Assembly (NCBI GenBank): GCA_944381625.1
Contig: CALWLW010000001.1
Location: 124,001-188,000 of the forward strand
Reading direction: 5' to 3'
Origin: an uncultured Lachnoclostridium sp.
GTDB lineage: Bacteria > Bacillota > Clostridia > Lachnospirales > Lachnospiraceae
DNA: 64,000 nucleotides
Part shown: positions 50,958 to 59,757 of the stretch, in pieces
Layout of the letters: every line of letters starts with the position of its first letter
Numbering within the stretch: position 1 is the stretch's first letter
Position numbers and translations under genes: made by a program
The notes under the pieces: model-generated
Database searches by the model: none
What the model was told of the DNA's origin: nothing
What the model saw: the letters and a program-made list of their open reading frames with translations, nothing else

Positions 50958-52137
50958 GGTACTCACGCTTCTCCGGGAAAATGTCCTGGCGGACGCCTGC
51001 TATGAAGACGGCATCCTGACGGAATTGTCGCTGATCCCCCGTGAGGCGCAGTCCCTGCTGGGGAATATCTATGTGGGAAGAGTGAAAAATATTGCGAAAA
51101 ATATCAGCGCCGCTTTCGTGGAGATCGAAGGCGGCCTGCTGTGCTATCTGCCCCTGGAGGAAGTCCAGAATCCAATCTGGGCCTGCGCCAAGAAAGGGGA
51201 GCGGCTGGCGGAGGGGGATCTTCTGCTGGTTCAGGTTTCCAGGGAGGCCGTGAAGACAAAAGCCCCGTCAGTGACCGCCAATCTGAATCTGACGGGAAAA
51301 TATCTGGTGCTTACGTCAGGAAACCGCAGGATCGGCTGTTCGTCCCGGCTGGAGCCGAAGGAAAAGGAGAGGCTGCGGACGCTTGCGGAAGGCTTCGCGG
51401 AGGACGGCGTGGGCTGGATCGTCCGAACTAACGCGGCGGAGGCATCAGGAGAAACCCTGCTGGAAGAGCATGACCGGCTGATGGAGCAGTACCAGAATTT
51501 AAAAACCAGGTCTATACACGCGGCGGCCTGCACCTGTGTGCTCAGGAGCCGTCCGCCCTATCTGGACGCCATCCTGGGCAGCCGGGACGGCGTACTGCAG
51601 GAGATCCTTACAGATCAGGCGGACATCCACGAAGAGATCCGCCGGTTCCTGGAGGAGCAGATGCCGGAAGATCTGGGAAAACTGCGGCTGTATCAGGACC
51701 GGATGCTTCCTCTGAAGGCGCTGTGCCGGCTGGAGAAGGGGCTGGAAGACGCCTTAAGGGAAAAGGTCTGGCTGAAATCCGGCGCGTATCTGGTCATTGA
51801 ACCCACGGAAGCCCTCACGGTCATCGACGTAAATACGGGAAAATTTACCGGAGGGAAGAAGAAAGACGACACCATCCGAAAGATCAACCGGGAAGCGGCC
51901 GCGGAGATTGCCAGACAGCTCCGTCTGCGCAACCTGTCCGGCATCATTCTGGTGGATTTTATCGATATGGCCCGTCCGGAGGACAGTCAGGAGCTTTTGG
52001 AGGAGATGCGCCGCCTGCTGAAGCGGGATCCCATGAAGGCTGCCGCCGTGGATATGACGGCTCTGGGACTGATGGAGCTGACCCGGAAAAAGAAGAAAAA
52101 AACACTGAGAGAACAGGCAAAGGAGTGCGGAATATGA
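50935..52137 (+). CDS. rng: Ribonuclease E/G family protein
   Basis: A 400-residue endoribonuclease. S1 domain (NIYVGRVKNIAKNISAAFVEI), then the RNase H-like catalytic core with VIDVNTGKFTG and ILVDFIDMARPED carrying the Mg-binding acidic residues. It lacks the scaffold tail of RNase E and looks like RNase G. Start is taken as the GTG at 50935, overlapping the previous gene; a TTG at 50944 is possible. Confidence 0.92.
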   Translation: MKRLEGRRVLTLLRENVLADACYEDGILTELSLIPREAQSLLGNIYVGRVKNIAKNISAAFVEIEGGLLCYLPLEEVQNPIWACAKKGERLAEGDLLLVQVSREAVKTKAPSVTANLNLTGKYLVLTSGNRRIGCSSRLEPKEKERLRTLAEGFAEDGVGWIVRTNAAEASGETLLEEHDRLMEQYQNLKTRSIHAAACTCVLRSRPPYLDAILGSRDGVLQEILTDQADIHEEIRRFLEEQMPEDLGKLRLYQDRMLPLKALCRLEKGLEDALREKVWLKSGAYLVIEPTEALTVIDVNTGKFTGGKKKDDTIRKINREAAAEIARQLRLRNLSGIILVDFIDMARPEDSQELLEEMRRLLKRDPMKAAAVDMTALGLMELTRKKKKKTLREQAKECGI

Positions 52138-52457
52138 TACGGGTAAACGTGGAAAAAAAGCATGGAGAATACCGGCGGTTCAGTATCGACGGCCATGCGG
52201 GGTATGCGGAAGCGGGACAGGATATTGTCTGCGCGGCGGTCTCCGCGCTGGTGATCAACGCCATCAACTCCATTGAGGAGTTTACGGACGACGCGTTCAC
52301 CTGCGACTGCAGGGACGGCATGATCCAGAGCTGGGAATTTACTTCCGAAGTGTCGGAAAAAGCCGCGCTTCTCATGGACTCCCTGGTGTTGGGGCTGAAA
52401 AATATTGAGAAATCCTACGGCAGAGAGTACCTGGCCGTGACGGAGCCGGAGGCGTAA
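52134..52457 (+). CDS. prp: Ribosomal-processing cysteine protease Prp
   Basis: A 107-residue cysteine protease with IDGHAGYAEAGQDIVCAAVSAL containing the catalytic His and Cys. It removes the N-terminal extension of ribosomal protein L27; the nearby L27 carries exactly that extension (MNLQMF before AHKKG). AAGGAG precedes the ATG, which overlaps the rng stop by four bases. The position between L21 and L27 genes seen in other Firmicutes is shifted to just upstream of rplU here. Confidence 0.92.
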   Translation: MIRVNVEKKHGEYRRFSIDGHAGYAEAGQDIVCAAVSALVINAINSIEEFTDDAFTCDCRDGMIQSWEFTSEVSEKAALLMDSLVLGLKNIEKSYGREYLAVTEPEA

Positions 52458-52504
52458 GCTCGGAAAACCAGGAGCAGACATTTGCAAAATTCCGGAATTA
52501 TTGC

Positions 52505-52533
52505 TTGACACAGAAAATCCTGTATGCTAGTAT
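52505..52533 (+). promoter_or_regulatory. Promoter of rplU-rpmA
   Basis: TTGACA (52505-52510), 17-base spacer, TAGTAT (52528-52533). Confidence 0.65.
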
Positions 52534-52539
52534 ATAACA

Positions 52540-52605
52540 GATGCCGCATGGCGGGGCTGGAAGTCTGCTTGCCGCAGCGCCGAAGCCAGCGAGTAAATAA
52601 CAGGA
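52540..52605 (+). ncRNA. Candidate L21 autoregulatory leader
   Basis: The leader between promoter and rplU can form a GCTGG/CCAGC-closed stem around a GC-rich internal hairpin, ending just before the AGGAGGT ribosome-binding site. Placement fits ribosomal protein L21 leaders of Firmicutes; I cannot confirm the consensus. Confidence 0.4.
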
Positions 52606-52613
52606 GGTGCCAT

Positions 52614-52922
52614 ATGTACGCGATTATTGCAACAGGTGGTAAACAGTATAAAGTATCCGAGGGCGATGTGATCCGCGTTGAGAAACTGGGTGCGGAAGCT
52701 GGTTCCAATTATGTATTTGACCAGGTTCTGGCCGTTTGCGACGACACGCTTACCGTGGGTACTCCGGTAGTAGAAGGCGCTACCGTAGAAGCATCTGTAA
52801 TCGGCGACGGAAAAGCAAAGAAAGTCGTTGTTTACAAGTACAAGAGAAAAACTGGATATCATAAGAAAAACGGTCACAGACAGCAGTACACCGCTGTGAA
52901 GATCGAAAAGATTTCCAAATAA
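52614..52922 (+). CDS. rplU: 50S ribosomal protein L21
   Basis: A 102-residue protein: [18 protein letters not shown] at the N-terminus and [20 protein letters not shown] at the C-terminus are diagnostic. The start at 52614 has AGGAGGT upstream. It heads the L21-L27 operon. Confidence 0.98.
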   Translation: MYAIIATGGKQYKVSEGDVIRVEKLGAEAGSNYVFDQVLAVCDDTLTVGTPVVEGATVEASVIGDGKAKKVVVYKYKRKTGYHKKNGHRQQYTAVKIEKISK

Positions 52923-52966
52923 CTGATTGATATTTCCACATTGTGATCACAGGGAGGTGTAGACCT

Positions 52967-53257
52967 ATGTTTAATATGAACCTTCAGATGTTCGCACATA
53001 AGAAGGGAGTCGGCTCCACCAAGAACGGCAGAGATTCCGAGTCCAAGAGACTGGGTGCGAAGAGAGCTGACGGACAGTTTGTGAAAGCCGGCAACATCCT
53101 TTACAGACAGCGCGGAACCAAGATTCATCCGGGCGTGAATGTGGGACGCGGCGGAGACGATACTCTGTTTGCACTGGTGGACGGCGTGGTTCGTTTCCAG
53201 AGAAAGGGCAGAGACAAAAAGCAGGTATCTGTCGTTCCGGTTGCTGCTGTAGAATAA
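52967..53257 (+). CDS. rpmA: 50S ribosomal protein L27 (with cleavable N-terminus)
   Basis: A 96-residue protein. The first nine residues (MFNMNLQMF) are the Firmicutes-type extension removed by Prp to expose [15 protein letters not shown] at the peptidyl transferase centre. Then [12 protein letters not shown] and [27 protein letters not shown] precedes the ATG. A strong terminator follows. Confidence 0.98.
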   Translation: MFNMNLQMFAHKKGVGSTKNGRDSESKRLGAKRADGQFVKAGNILYRQRGTKIHPGVNVGRGGDDTLFALVDGVVRFQRKGRDKKQVSVVPVAAVE

Positions 53258-53268
53258 TCCGCATTGGC

Positions 53269-53305
53269 AAAGGCTTCAAATCATAGGATTTGAAGCCTTT
53301 TTGTT
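53269..53305 (+). terminator. Terminator after rpmA
   Basis: A perfect 14-bp stem (53269-53282 with 53287-53300), 4-base loop and a TTTTT tract starting inside the 3' arm. Confidence 0.92.
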
Positions 53306-53335
53306 CTATAGGAAGGTTCTTTTTTCGCATACCGC

Positions 53336-53364
53336 TTGCGCGGCCGGAAGACACCCGATATAAT
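53336..53364 (+). promoter_or_regulatory. Promoter of obg operon
   Basis: TTGCGC (53336-53341), 17-base spacer, TATAAT (53359-53364), 22 bases before the obg ATG. Confidence 0.65.
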
Positions 53365-53386
53365 AAGTTGTAACAGGAGGCAGAAT

Positions 53387-54676
53387 ATGTTTGCAGACAG
53401 AGCGAAGATTATCATTCGTTCCGGAAAAGGCGGCGACGGCCATGTGAGCTTCCGCAGAGAATTGTTCGTGCCGGACGGCGGTCCGGACGGCGGCGACGGC
53501 GGAAGAGGCGGAGACGTCATCTTTGAAGTGGACGAAGGTTTGAATACACTGACCGATTACCGTCACCGGCGCAAGTATAAAGCGCAGGACGGGGAAGAGG
53601 GCGGCAAGAGAAACTGTCATGGAAAGAGCGGCCAGGACATCGTGCTGAAGGTTCCGGAGGGTACGGTGATCAAAGACGCGGCCAGCGGCAAGGTGATCGC
53701 CGACATGTCCGGCGAGAACCGCCGGCAGGTGGTCTTAAAGGGCGGTAAAGGAGGTATCGGCAACCAGCATTTTGCCACCTCCACCATGCAGGTGCCCAAA
53801 TATGCAAAACCGGGACAGCCGGCTCAGGAGCTGGAGGTGTTGCTGGAGCTGAAGGTGATTGCGGACGTGGGACTGGTAGGATTTCCCAATGTGGGAAAAT
53901 CCACCCTGCTTTCCAGGGTCACCAACGCACAGCCCAAGATTGCCAATTATCACTTCACTACGCTGAGCCCCAACCTGGGCGTGGTGGATCTGGATGGGGA
54001 CGGCTTTGTGATCGCCGATATTCCGGGGCTGATCGAGGGCGCTTCGGAAGGCGTGGGGCTGGGACTGGATTTCCTGCGTCACATCGAGCGGACGAAGGTC
54101 ATCATCCATATGGTGGACGCAGCCTCCGTGGAGGGCCGGGACCCCATCGCCGATATCTACGCCATCAACAAAGAACTGGAGGCCTATAACCCGGAGATCG
54201 CGGCCAGGCCGCAGGTGATCGCGGCCAACAAGATTGACGCCATCTGGGATACGGAACATGATCCGGTGGAACAGATCCGCCGGGAGTTTGAGCCGAAAGG
54301 GATCCGTGTATTTCCCATCTCGGCAGTCAGCGGCCAGGGTCTGAAGGATCTTTTATACTACGTGAAAGAGCTTCTGAACGGCATGGACGACAAGACGGTG
54401 GTCTTTGAACAGGAATTCTTCCCGGAGGATATGCTGATACAGGAGAATCTGCCCTATACAGTGGAAAAATCCACGGAGGAAGAAAACACTTATATTGTGG
54501 AAGGCCCCCGTATCGAAAAGATGCTGGGCTACACCAACCTGGATTCGGAGAAAGGCTTCGCCTTCTTCCAGCAGTTCCTGAAAGATACCGGGATCCTGGA
54601 GGATCTGGAGAAAGCCGGAATACAGGAGGGCGATACCGTCCGCATGTACGGACTGAGTTTTGAATACTTCCGTTAA
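53387..54676 (+). CDS. obgE: GTPase Obg/CgtA
   Basis: A 429-residue ribosome-assembly GTPase. Glycine-rich OBG fold at the N-terminus (SGKGGDGHVSFRREL, GPDGGDGGRGGDV), G domain (GFPNVGKSTLLSRVTNA, DIPGLIEGASEGVGLG, ANKIDA) and a C-terminal OCT domain (EGPRIEKMLGYTNLDSEKG). The ATG at 53387 has AGGAGG six bases upstream. Confidence 0.97.
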   Translation: MFADRAKIIIRSGKGGDGHVSFRRELFVPDGGPDGGDGGRGGDVIFEVDEGLNTLTDYRHRRKYKAQDGEEGGKRNCHGKSGQDIVLKVPEGTVIKDAASGKVIADMSGENRRQVVLKGGKGGIGNQHFATSTMQVPKYAKPGQPAQELEVLLELKVIADVGLVGFPNVGKSTLLSRVTNAQPKIANYHFTTLSPNLGVVDLDGDGFVIADIPGLIEGASEGVGLGLDFLRHIERTKVIIHMVDAASVEGRDPIADIYAINKELEAYNPEIAARPQVIAANKIDAIWDTEHDPVEQIRREFEPKGIRVFPISAVSGQGLKDLLYYVKELLNGMDDKTVVFEQEFFPEDMLIQENLPYTVEKSTEEENTYIVEGPRIEKMLGYTNLDSEKGFAFFQQFLKDTGILEDLEKAGIQEGDTVRMYGLSFEYFR

Positions 54677-54693
54677 GAGATCAGGAGGAGAAG

Positions 54694-54990
54694 ATGACAA
54701 GTAAACAGAGAGCTTATTTAAAAGGGCTGGCCATGACCATGGATCCCATCTTCCAGATCGGGAAAAACAGCCTGACGCCGGAGTTCACAAAAGCGGTCCA
54801 GGAGGCTCTGGACGCACGGGAACTGATTAAGGTCAGCGTGCTGCAGAACTGTCTGGACGACCCGCGGGAGCTGGCGGATATGGTGGCGGAGCGTACGCGC
54901 GCCCAGGTGGTGCAGGTGATCGGCAAAAAGATCATCCTGTACAAAGAAGGAAAGGATGATAAGAAAAAGATTGTTCTGCCGAAAGCGTGA
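54694..54990 (+). CDS. yhbY: Ribosome assembly RNA-binding protein YhbY
   Basis: A 98-residue CRS1-YhbY (CRM) domain protein: SKQRAYLKGLAMTMDPIFQI, GKNSLTPEF and the late VVQVIGKKIILYKEG with the GxxG-like RNA-binding loop. Binds pre-50S particles. Lies 17 bases after obg, typical for the Clostridia obg-yhbY-nadD order. Confidence 0.94.
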   Translation: MTSKQRAYLKGLAMTMDPIFQIGKNSLTPEFTKAVQEALDARELIKVSVLQNCLDDPRELADMVAERTRAQVVQVIGKKIILYKEGKDDKKKIVLPKA

Positions 54991-56207
54991 GTGATATGGA
55001 TCATAGACGAAAACGGATCGGTATCATGGGGGGGACCTTCGACCCGATCCACAATGCCCATTTAAATCTTGCAGAACAGGCATACAGGCAGTTTTCCCTG
55101 GATGCGGTCTGGATGCTGCCCAACGGCAATCCACCTCATAAAAGCGGAGTCCGCCAGGAGGATGTCAGCCACCGTATCCGCATGATCCAGCTGGCCATAG
55201 AGAACCGCCCGTATCTGAAACTCTGCAACCTGGAGACGTCCAAAAAAGAGTTCCATTATACTTTCGAGACGCTGCAGCATCTGAAAAACGCTTATCCCCA
55301 TATGATCTTTTATTTCATTATGGGCGCGGATTCCCTTTTCGAGTTCGACGCCTGGAGGGAGCCCGAGGCCATCAGCCGGGACTGCGTGATTCTGGCTGCT
55401 GTCCGGGACAACCATCACCAGGAGCAGATGAGCGGAAAAGTGGCGGAGCTGAAAGCGCGTTTCGGCGCGGATATCCGTCTTCTGGACACGCCGAACATGG
55501 ATATTGCGTCCAGCGAGATCCGAAAAAGGATCTGCCGGGGAGAAGATATCTCCGGCATGATGCCGCCCAGGGTGGCGGACTATATCAAAAAAAATGCTTT
55601 GTATACGGGAGGAAAAGGGAGGATGCGCAGAGCGGATGCACTTAGTATCAGGGATCTGAAAAACGAACTGGAAAAGGAGATGGACGAAAGCCGTTTTGAA
55701 CATACCATAGGGGTCATGTATATCTGCGCGGCGCTGGCCATGAGGTACGGCTTCGATCTGGAGCGGGCCATGCTGGCGGGGCTGATGCACGACTGCGCCA
55801 AATGCATGCCCAACGCCAAGAAACTGAAAACGGCGGAGAAAAACCATCTGGAGATCACGGAGCTGGAGCGCAGGAACCCGTTCATGCTCCACGCCAAGCT
55901 GGGCGCGTTCATCGCCAGAAAGAAGTACGATATCGAGGATCAGGAGGTACTGGACGCCATCCGCTGGCACACCACCGGAAGGCCGGGTATGTCGCTTCTG
56001 GAGAAGATCGTCTATGTGGCGGACTATATTGAGCCAAAGCGGGACAAGGCCCCCAATCTGTCCCAGATCCGTCAGCTCGCCTTTGAGGACCTGAACCTGG
56101 CGCTTCTGCGTATCCTGGAAGAGACCGTGGACTACCTGGATCAGAGCGACGACGAGACGGACGATATCACCAGGCAGACGTATGAATACTATAAAAATCA
56201 TGTATAA
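54987..56207 (+). CDS. nadD-yqeK: NadD nicotinate-nucleotide adenylyltransferase fused to YqeK HD hydrolase
   Basis: A 406-residue fusion. Residues ~1-210 are NadD: GIMGGTFDPIHNAHL (nucleotidyltransferase HxxH-type motif), NPPHKSG, IMGADSLFEFDAW, SSEIRKRI. Residues ~225-406 are a YqeK-type HD domain: FEHTIGVMYICAALA, LMHDCAKCM, IRWHTTGRPGMS, VADYIEPKR; the family hydrolyses Ap4A. In many Firmicutes the two are adjacent separate genes. The start is the GTG at 54987 overlapping yhbY, or the ATG at 54996. Confidence 0.94.
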   Translation: MSDMDHRRKRIGIMGGTFDPIHNAHLNLAEQAYRQFSLDAVWMLPNGNPPHKSGVRQEDVSHRIRMIQLAIENRPYLKLCNLETSKKEFHYTFETLQHLKNAYPHMIFYFIMGADSLFEFDAWREPEAISRDCVILAAVRDNHHQEQMSGKVAELKARFGADIRLLDTPNMDIASSEIRKRICRGEDISGMMPPRVADYIKKNALYTGGKGRMRRADALSIRDLKNELEKEMDESRFEHTIGVMYICAALAMRYGFDLERAMLAGLMHDCAKCMPNAKKLKTAEKNHLEITELERRNPFMLHAKLGAFIARKKYDIEDQEVLDAIRWHTTGRPGMSLLEKIVYVADYIEPKRDKAPNLSQIRQLAFEDLNLALLRILEETVDYLDQSDDETDDITRQTYEYYKNHV

Positions 56208-56221
56208 GCAGGAGGGATTCT

Positions 56222-56584
56222 ATGACACCAAAAAATTCTAAGGAGACTGCGAAATTAGCTGTCAGTGCGCTGGAAGAAAAGAAGGCAAAGGATATTCGTA
56301 TCATTGACATCTCGGATGTGACGGTCCTGGCAGACTACTTTATCATTGCATCAGGAAGCAACCGCAACCAGGTGCAGGCCATGGCGGACGAAGTGGAAGA
56401 AGCGCTGTACAAAGCGGGTATGGAACCGAAACAGGTGGAAGGCTACCAGACCGCCAACTGGATACTCCTGGATTATCAGGATATCATCATCCATATTTTT
56501 GATGAAGAAAACCGCCTGTTTTACGACCTGGAACGCATCTGGAGAGACGGCCGCGAGACGACGAAGGAAGAACTGGAGGCATAA
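56222..56584 (+). CDS. rsfS: Ribosome silencing factor RsfS
   Basis: A 120-residue protein: KKAKDIRIIDISDVTVLADYFIIASG and the late ANWILLDYQDIIIHIFDEENR are the RsfS/Iojap hallmarks. It binds L14 and blocks subunit joining in starvation. AGGAGGG precedes the ATG. The obg-yhbY-nadD-yqeK-rsfS order is conserved. Confidence 0.95.
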   Translation: MTPKNSKETAKLAVSALEEKKAKDIRIIDISDVTVLADYFIIASGSNRNQVQAMADEVEEALYKAGMEPKQVEGYQTANWILLDYQDIIIHIFDEENRLFYDLERIWRDGRETTKEELEA

Positions 56585-56589
56585 GGCCC

Positions 56590-57198
56590 ATGAAAATATT
56601 GTCCGTGAAAAAAGCGACAGAAAATCCGTTCCTGAATATGTATGACGTGGAGTTTGAGGACCGGCTGGGAAACCGCAGAATGTACTATCTGGCCTCCCGT
56701 GCAGCCAGGACGGAGGATCTGAAGCTGAAGACACATGAGAACCACCCGGAGGGCGTCATCATCTACTGCGTGTACGGGGAAAACAAAGACCGTCTGGTGC
56801 TGGTGCGCCAGTATCGGGTTTCCATTGATGATTATATCTATGAATTTCCGGCGGGGCTGGTGGACGAAGGCGAGACCTATGCCCAGGCGGGCATCCGGGA
56901 ATTGAAGGAAGAGACGGGCCTGGATTTCCGGCCGCTGGAAGTGGACGAGATGTATCACAAGCCGTTCTACACCACCATCGGCATGACGGACGAAGCCTGT
57001 GCCACTGTCTACGGCTATGCGGACGGGGAAGTGAGCAGAGCAGGGCTGGAAGACAGCGAAGAACTGGAGATCGTCCTGGCGGACCGGACAGAGGCCGCCC
57101 GTATTCTCCGGGAAGAGCGGGTATCCATGAACTGCGGATATCTGATCATGCATTTCCTTCATCACACGGATGAAGATCCATTCTATTTTCTGAAGTAG
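56590..57198 (+). CDS. NUDIX hydrolase (ADP-ribose pyrophosphatase-like)
   Basis: A 202-residue protein with the Nudix box GETYAQAGIRELKEETGL (G-x5-E-x7-RE-x2-EE-x-G). Upstream VLVRQYRVSIDDYIYEFPAGLVDEG matches ADP-ribose/sugar-nucleotide hydrolases. It starts five bases after rsfS, so is likely in the same message. Confidence 0.9.
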   Translation: MKILSVKKATENPFLNMYDVEFEDRLGNRRMYYLASRAARTEDLKLKTHENHPEGVIIYCVYGENKDRLVLVRQYRVSIDDYIYEFPAGLVDEGETYAQAGIRELKEETGLDFRPLEVDEMYHKPFYTTIGMTDEACATVYGYADGEVSRAGLEDSEELEIVLADRTEAARILREERVSMNCGYLIMHFLHHTDEDPFYFLK

Positions 57199-57216
57199 CC
57201 GGCAAAAGGGCTGGGA

Positions 57217-57501
57217 TTATTCATCCCAGCCCTCATAAAACCGGATCGTGACGGCGATATTCCGCACCACGTCCCCTTCTTCCAGTTCCAGATCATGCAC
57301 ATCGCTCACAGGGGGGAGTTCCCAGTCGTCCTCCTCCAGTTCGCCGGTGAGCCAGCAGCGGGCCGCCTCGTTGGCGTCGTCCACCGCTTCCTCTAATGTA
57401 TCCCCTTTTGCATAACAGCATTCCAGATCGGGGAAATAGCCCTGGTAGCCCCCGTCCTCCGCTTTCCGGAAAACGGCCGGATAGATAAATTTCACGCGCA
57501 T
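57217..57501 (-). CDS. HicB-family antitoxin-like protein without HicA
   Basis: A 94-residue protein starting KFIYPAVFRKAEDGGYQGYF, with PDLECCYAKGDTLEEAVDDANEAA, the partial RNase H-like HicB fold. No DNA-binding domain is seen and no HicA toxin gene adjoins, so it may be an orphan antitoxin or a domesticated HicB-like protein. AGGAGG precedes the minus-strand ATG at 57501. Confidence 0.85.
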   Translation of the reverse strand: MRVKFIYPAVFRKAEDGGYQGYFPDLECCYAKGDTLEEAVDDANEAARCWLTGELEEDDWELPPVSDVHDLELEEGDVVRNIAVTIRFYEGWDE

Positions 57502-57580
57502 TTCCTCCTTGCATTTCTGCGGCCAGTTCATTTGGTGCTGCCGCCAGAAACAGTATATAATATTTTTTCCAAAAGTTGAA

Positions 57581-57608
57581 GACTTTTTCTCTTTTCCCTC
57601 GTTATAAT
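57581..57608 (+). promoter_or_regulatory. Candidate promoter of the sigma-factor operon
   Basis: TATAAT at 57603-57608; a GACTTT at 57581-57586 gives a 16-base spacer. Transcription would start after the ATG at 57611, favouring the GTG start at 57641. Confidence 0.4.
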
Positions 57609-57640
57609 AAATGACCGGCATCGCAGGAGGTATCCGCGGC

Positions 57641-58189
57641 GTGCGGGAAGACGAACGGTTCAGAAAGGGGGCGGATGGTATCCAAGCAGAAGAGCAGTTT
57701 TCTGTATTTCTGGAAAACTATGAGAAACTGGTATATACACTTTGTCTGAGGATGTCAGGCAATCCGTTTGATGCCCAGGATCTGACCCAGGAGGCGTTCC
57801 TGTCCGCCTGGCGCGGCTGGGAGGATTTTGACGGACTTCATGAACGGGCATGGATCTGCCGCATTGCCACCAACAAATGCCTGGATTTTCTAAAGAGCAG
57901 AAAGCACAAAGAGGAAAATCTGGAGGAAGAAACGCTGATGGCGATTCCCGATCACAGAAGCGGGCCGGAGGGCCGGTACCTGGCGGAAGAATCGCAGGAG
58001 ATGGTCAGAAAGCTGTGCAGGTCTTTATCTCCTCCGTACGACGAGATCGCCGAGGCTCATTTTTATGAGGGGAAGAGCGTGAGAGAAATCGCGGAGGAAA
58101 AAGGACGCAATATGAAGAGCGTCCAGACACAGGTTTACCGAGCCAAAGCTCAGCTGAAGAAACTATTGAAAGGAGGAGGGGGATTATGA
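57641..58189 (+). CDS. ECF-type RNA polymerase sigma factor
   Basis: A 182-residue sigma-70 family protein. Region 2: FLENYEKLVYTLCLRMSGN, DAQDLTQEAFLSAWRG and WICRIATNKCLDFL; region 4: HFYEGKSVREIAEEKGRN with QTQVYRAKAQLKKLL. GTG start chosen because AGGAGG (57625-57630) lies ten bases upstream. Its stop overlaps the anti-sigma start (ATGA), showing coupled expression. Confidence 0.9.
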   Translation: MREDERFRKGADGIQAEEQFSVFLENYEKLVYTLCLRMSGNPFDAQDLTQEAFLSAWRGWEDFDGLHERAWICRIATNKCLDFLKSRKHKEENLEEETLMAIPDHRSGPEGRYLAEESQEMVRKLCRSLSPPYDEIAEAHFYEGKSVREIAEEKGRNMKSVQTQVYRAKAQLKKLLKGGGGL

Positions 58190-58659
58190 AAGAACATCAG
58201 GAGCATCTGACCAGAGAAGAACTGGAGGAACTGATGGCCGCCGACCTGTCCGGGGAGGGCTGCCGGAGTATGATGGAACACATTGCTTCCTGCAGTTTCT
58301 GCGCGGAGCGTTTTGCCGGATTACTGGAAAACGAGACCGTTCCGCCTCCTGCGTATCTGAAGGATGAGATTCTGGAACGGACGCGGTCACTGGAGGTGCA
58401 GACAGCGAAAACCGTATATACCCTGTCGAAAAAAACGAGATTTTATCTGTACAGCCTGAAAGTGGGCTTTGCCCTGGCCGCATCCCTGTATCTTTTGTTT
58501 TTCCGGGTTCCCGGGGGATTTTCGCTGGCCGGGACCGTACAGGAGCCGGTATCTTTTACAGAGACGGTCAGGGAGAAGGGTTCCCGGGCAGGGGAGTACC
58601 TGAGAGATTTAGGCATCCGGATATGGAATATGGATGATAAGGAGGCAGACAATGAATAG
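58186..58659 (+). CDS. Anti-sigma factor with zinc-finger (ZAS) domain
   Basis: A 157-residue membrane protein. N-terminal ZAS motif MEHIASCSFCAERF (H-x3-C-x2-C), a linker, and one membrane helix (~residues 88-106, VGFALAASLYLLFFRV), then an outer domain of ~45 residues. Expected to hold the ECF sigma factor at the membrane until an envelope signal releases it. Confidence 0.87.
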   Translation: MKEHQEHLTREELEELMAADLSGEGCRSMMEHIASCSFCAERFAGLLENETVPPPAYLKDEILERTRSLEVQTAKTVYTLSKKTRFYLYSLKVGFALAASLYLLFFRVPGGFSLAGTVQEPVSFTETVREKGSRAGEYLRDLGIRIWNMDDKEADNE

Positions 58660-59209
58660 ACGAAAAAGCAGATTTTGGACATTTATCTGTTCTTTGATTC
58701 CCGGAGCGGGAGAGATGTATCTGGGATTTTTGAAGGAGGGGGTCAGCATCATGGTACTGGGATGCGTGCTTCTGGCATGCGACAGCTGGCTGGGGCTGTA
58801 TCCGCTGAGTTACGGCCTGCCGATCCTTTGGTTTTACAGTTTTTTCGATACGCACAACAGGGCGGGGCTTTCGGACGAGGAGTTTTATGCCCTGGAGGAC
58901 GACTATCTGTTCCATTTTGACCAGGTGTTCTCGTCCGGCTGGCTGGAGGGCAAAAAGAGAACCGTAGCTGCCTGGGTAATGATTTTTCTGGGGCTGTCCA
59001 TCTTCTGGAGGCCGGCAGTCAGATGGCTCATATCCATGACCGATCTGTGGTTCTCCCACGTCTTTGCGGAAAACCTTTCCGGCTTTTTGTATCAGATTCC
59101 CCGGTTTATTGTGGCGGGCGCGTTGATCATAGGCGGTATCCTGCTGATCCAGGGTAAGAAAAAAGAGTTGAACGGAGATGTGGAAGATTCAGAAATCGAA
59201 AATTCTTAA
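58652..59209 (+). CDS. Multi-pass membrane protein in the sigma operon
   Basis: A 185-residue protein with about five hydrophobic segments. The N-terminus RFWTFICSLIPGAGEMYLGF resembles the TM2-like segment (PGaGqmYlG) found in small Firmicutes membrane proteins. It overlaps the anti-sigma gene by eight bases, so it is a third member of the sigma operon and possibly a sensor or target. GGAGGC precedes the ATG at 58652. Confidence 0.8.
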   Translation: MNRRKSRFWTFICSLIPGAGEMYLGFLKEGVSIMVLGCVLLACDSWLGLYPLSYGLPILWFYSFFDTHNRAGLSDEEFYALEDDYLFHFDQVFSSGWLEGKKRTVAAWVMIFLGLSIFWRPAVRWLISMTDLWFSHVFAENLSGFLYQIPRFIVAGALIIGGILLIQGKKKELNGDVEDSEIENS

Positions 59210-59293
59210 TTTTTATGAAACTTTTCTGATACAAACAGCGTCTAATATATAAGATGATACAAATGACAACATTCAGCTATAAGGAGCAATCAG

Positions 59294-59686
59294 ATGATGT
59301 ACGCTTTATTAGACGCCCTTCGCAGACAGCAGATGGAACAATACGAAGACCAGACGATCTATGAGCTGGATTATCATAATCCCGTTGTCAGGGAATCCGA
59401 AGTGCTGCTGATCAATCTGGGTGCGGAATACCTGGGGCTTCAAAAAACAGTGGAACTGGCACTGGCATGCCACGCGCGGATCGTGTCGCTGGTGCTCTGG
59501 GACCCGGAAAATCCTTTTGCCATCCCCAGCGGAGGGCACTGGCCCCGGCCTTACCGGTCGATCTCGCTGGAAGAGGCCGTGATGGAATTCCAGGCCAGAG
59601 ATATGGACCTGTTTTATATGAGGGATCCTCAGGATGAAAAAGGGAACAGGCTGATCCGTCTGGATTTCCGTCTGGAGTACGCCTGA
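59294..59686 (+). CDS. Conserved hypothetical protein
   Basis: A 130-residue soluble protein with mixed strands and helices (VLLINLGAEYLGLQKTVELA, IVSLVLWDPENPFAIP). No signal peptide and no family recognised. AAGGAG precedes the double ATG. It lies between the sigma operon and a strong terminator, probably as a single gene. Confidence 0.7.
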   Translation: MMYALLDALRRQQMEQYEDQTIYELDYHNPVVRESEVLLINLGAEYLGLQKTVELALACHARIVSLVLWDPENPFAIPSGGHWPRPYRSISLEEAVMEFQARDMDLFYMRDPQDEKGNRLIRLDFRLEYA

Positions 59687-59757
59687 CAGCCCGATACAGG
59701 AGGATTCCTCGCAGTACAGTAGATTTTAACGACACAACAGGATATTCACAGTACAAT

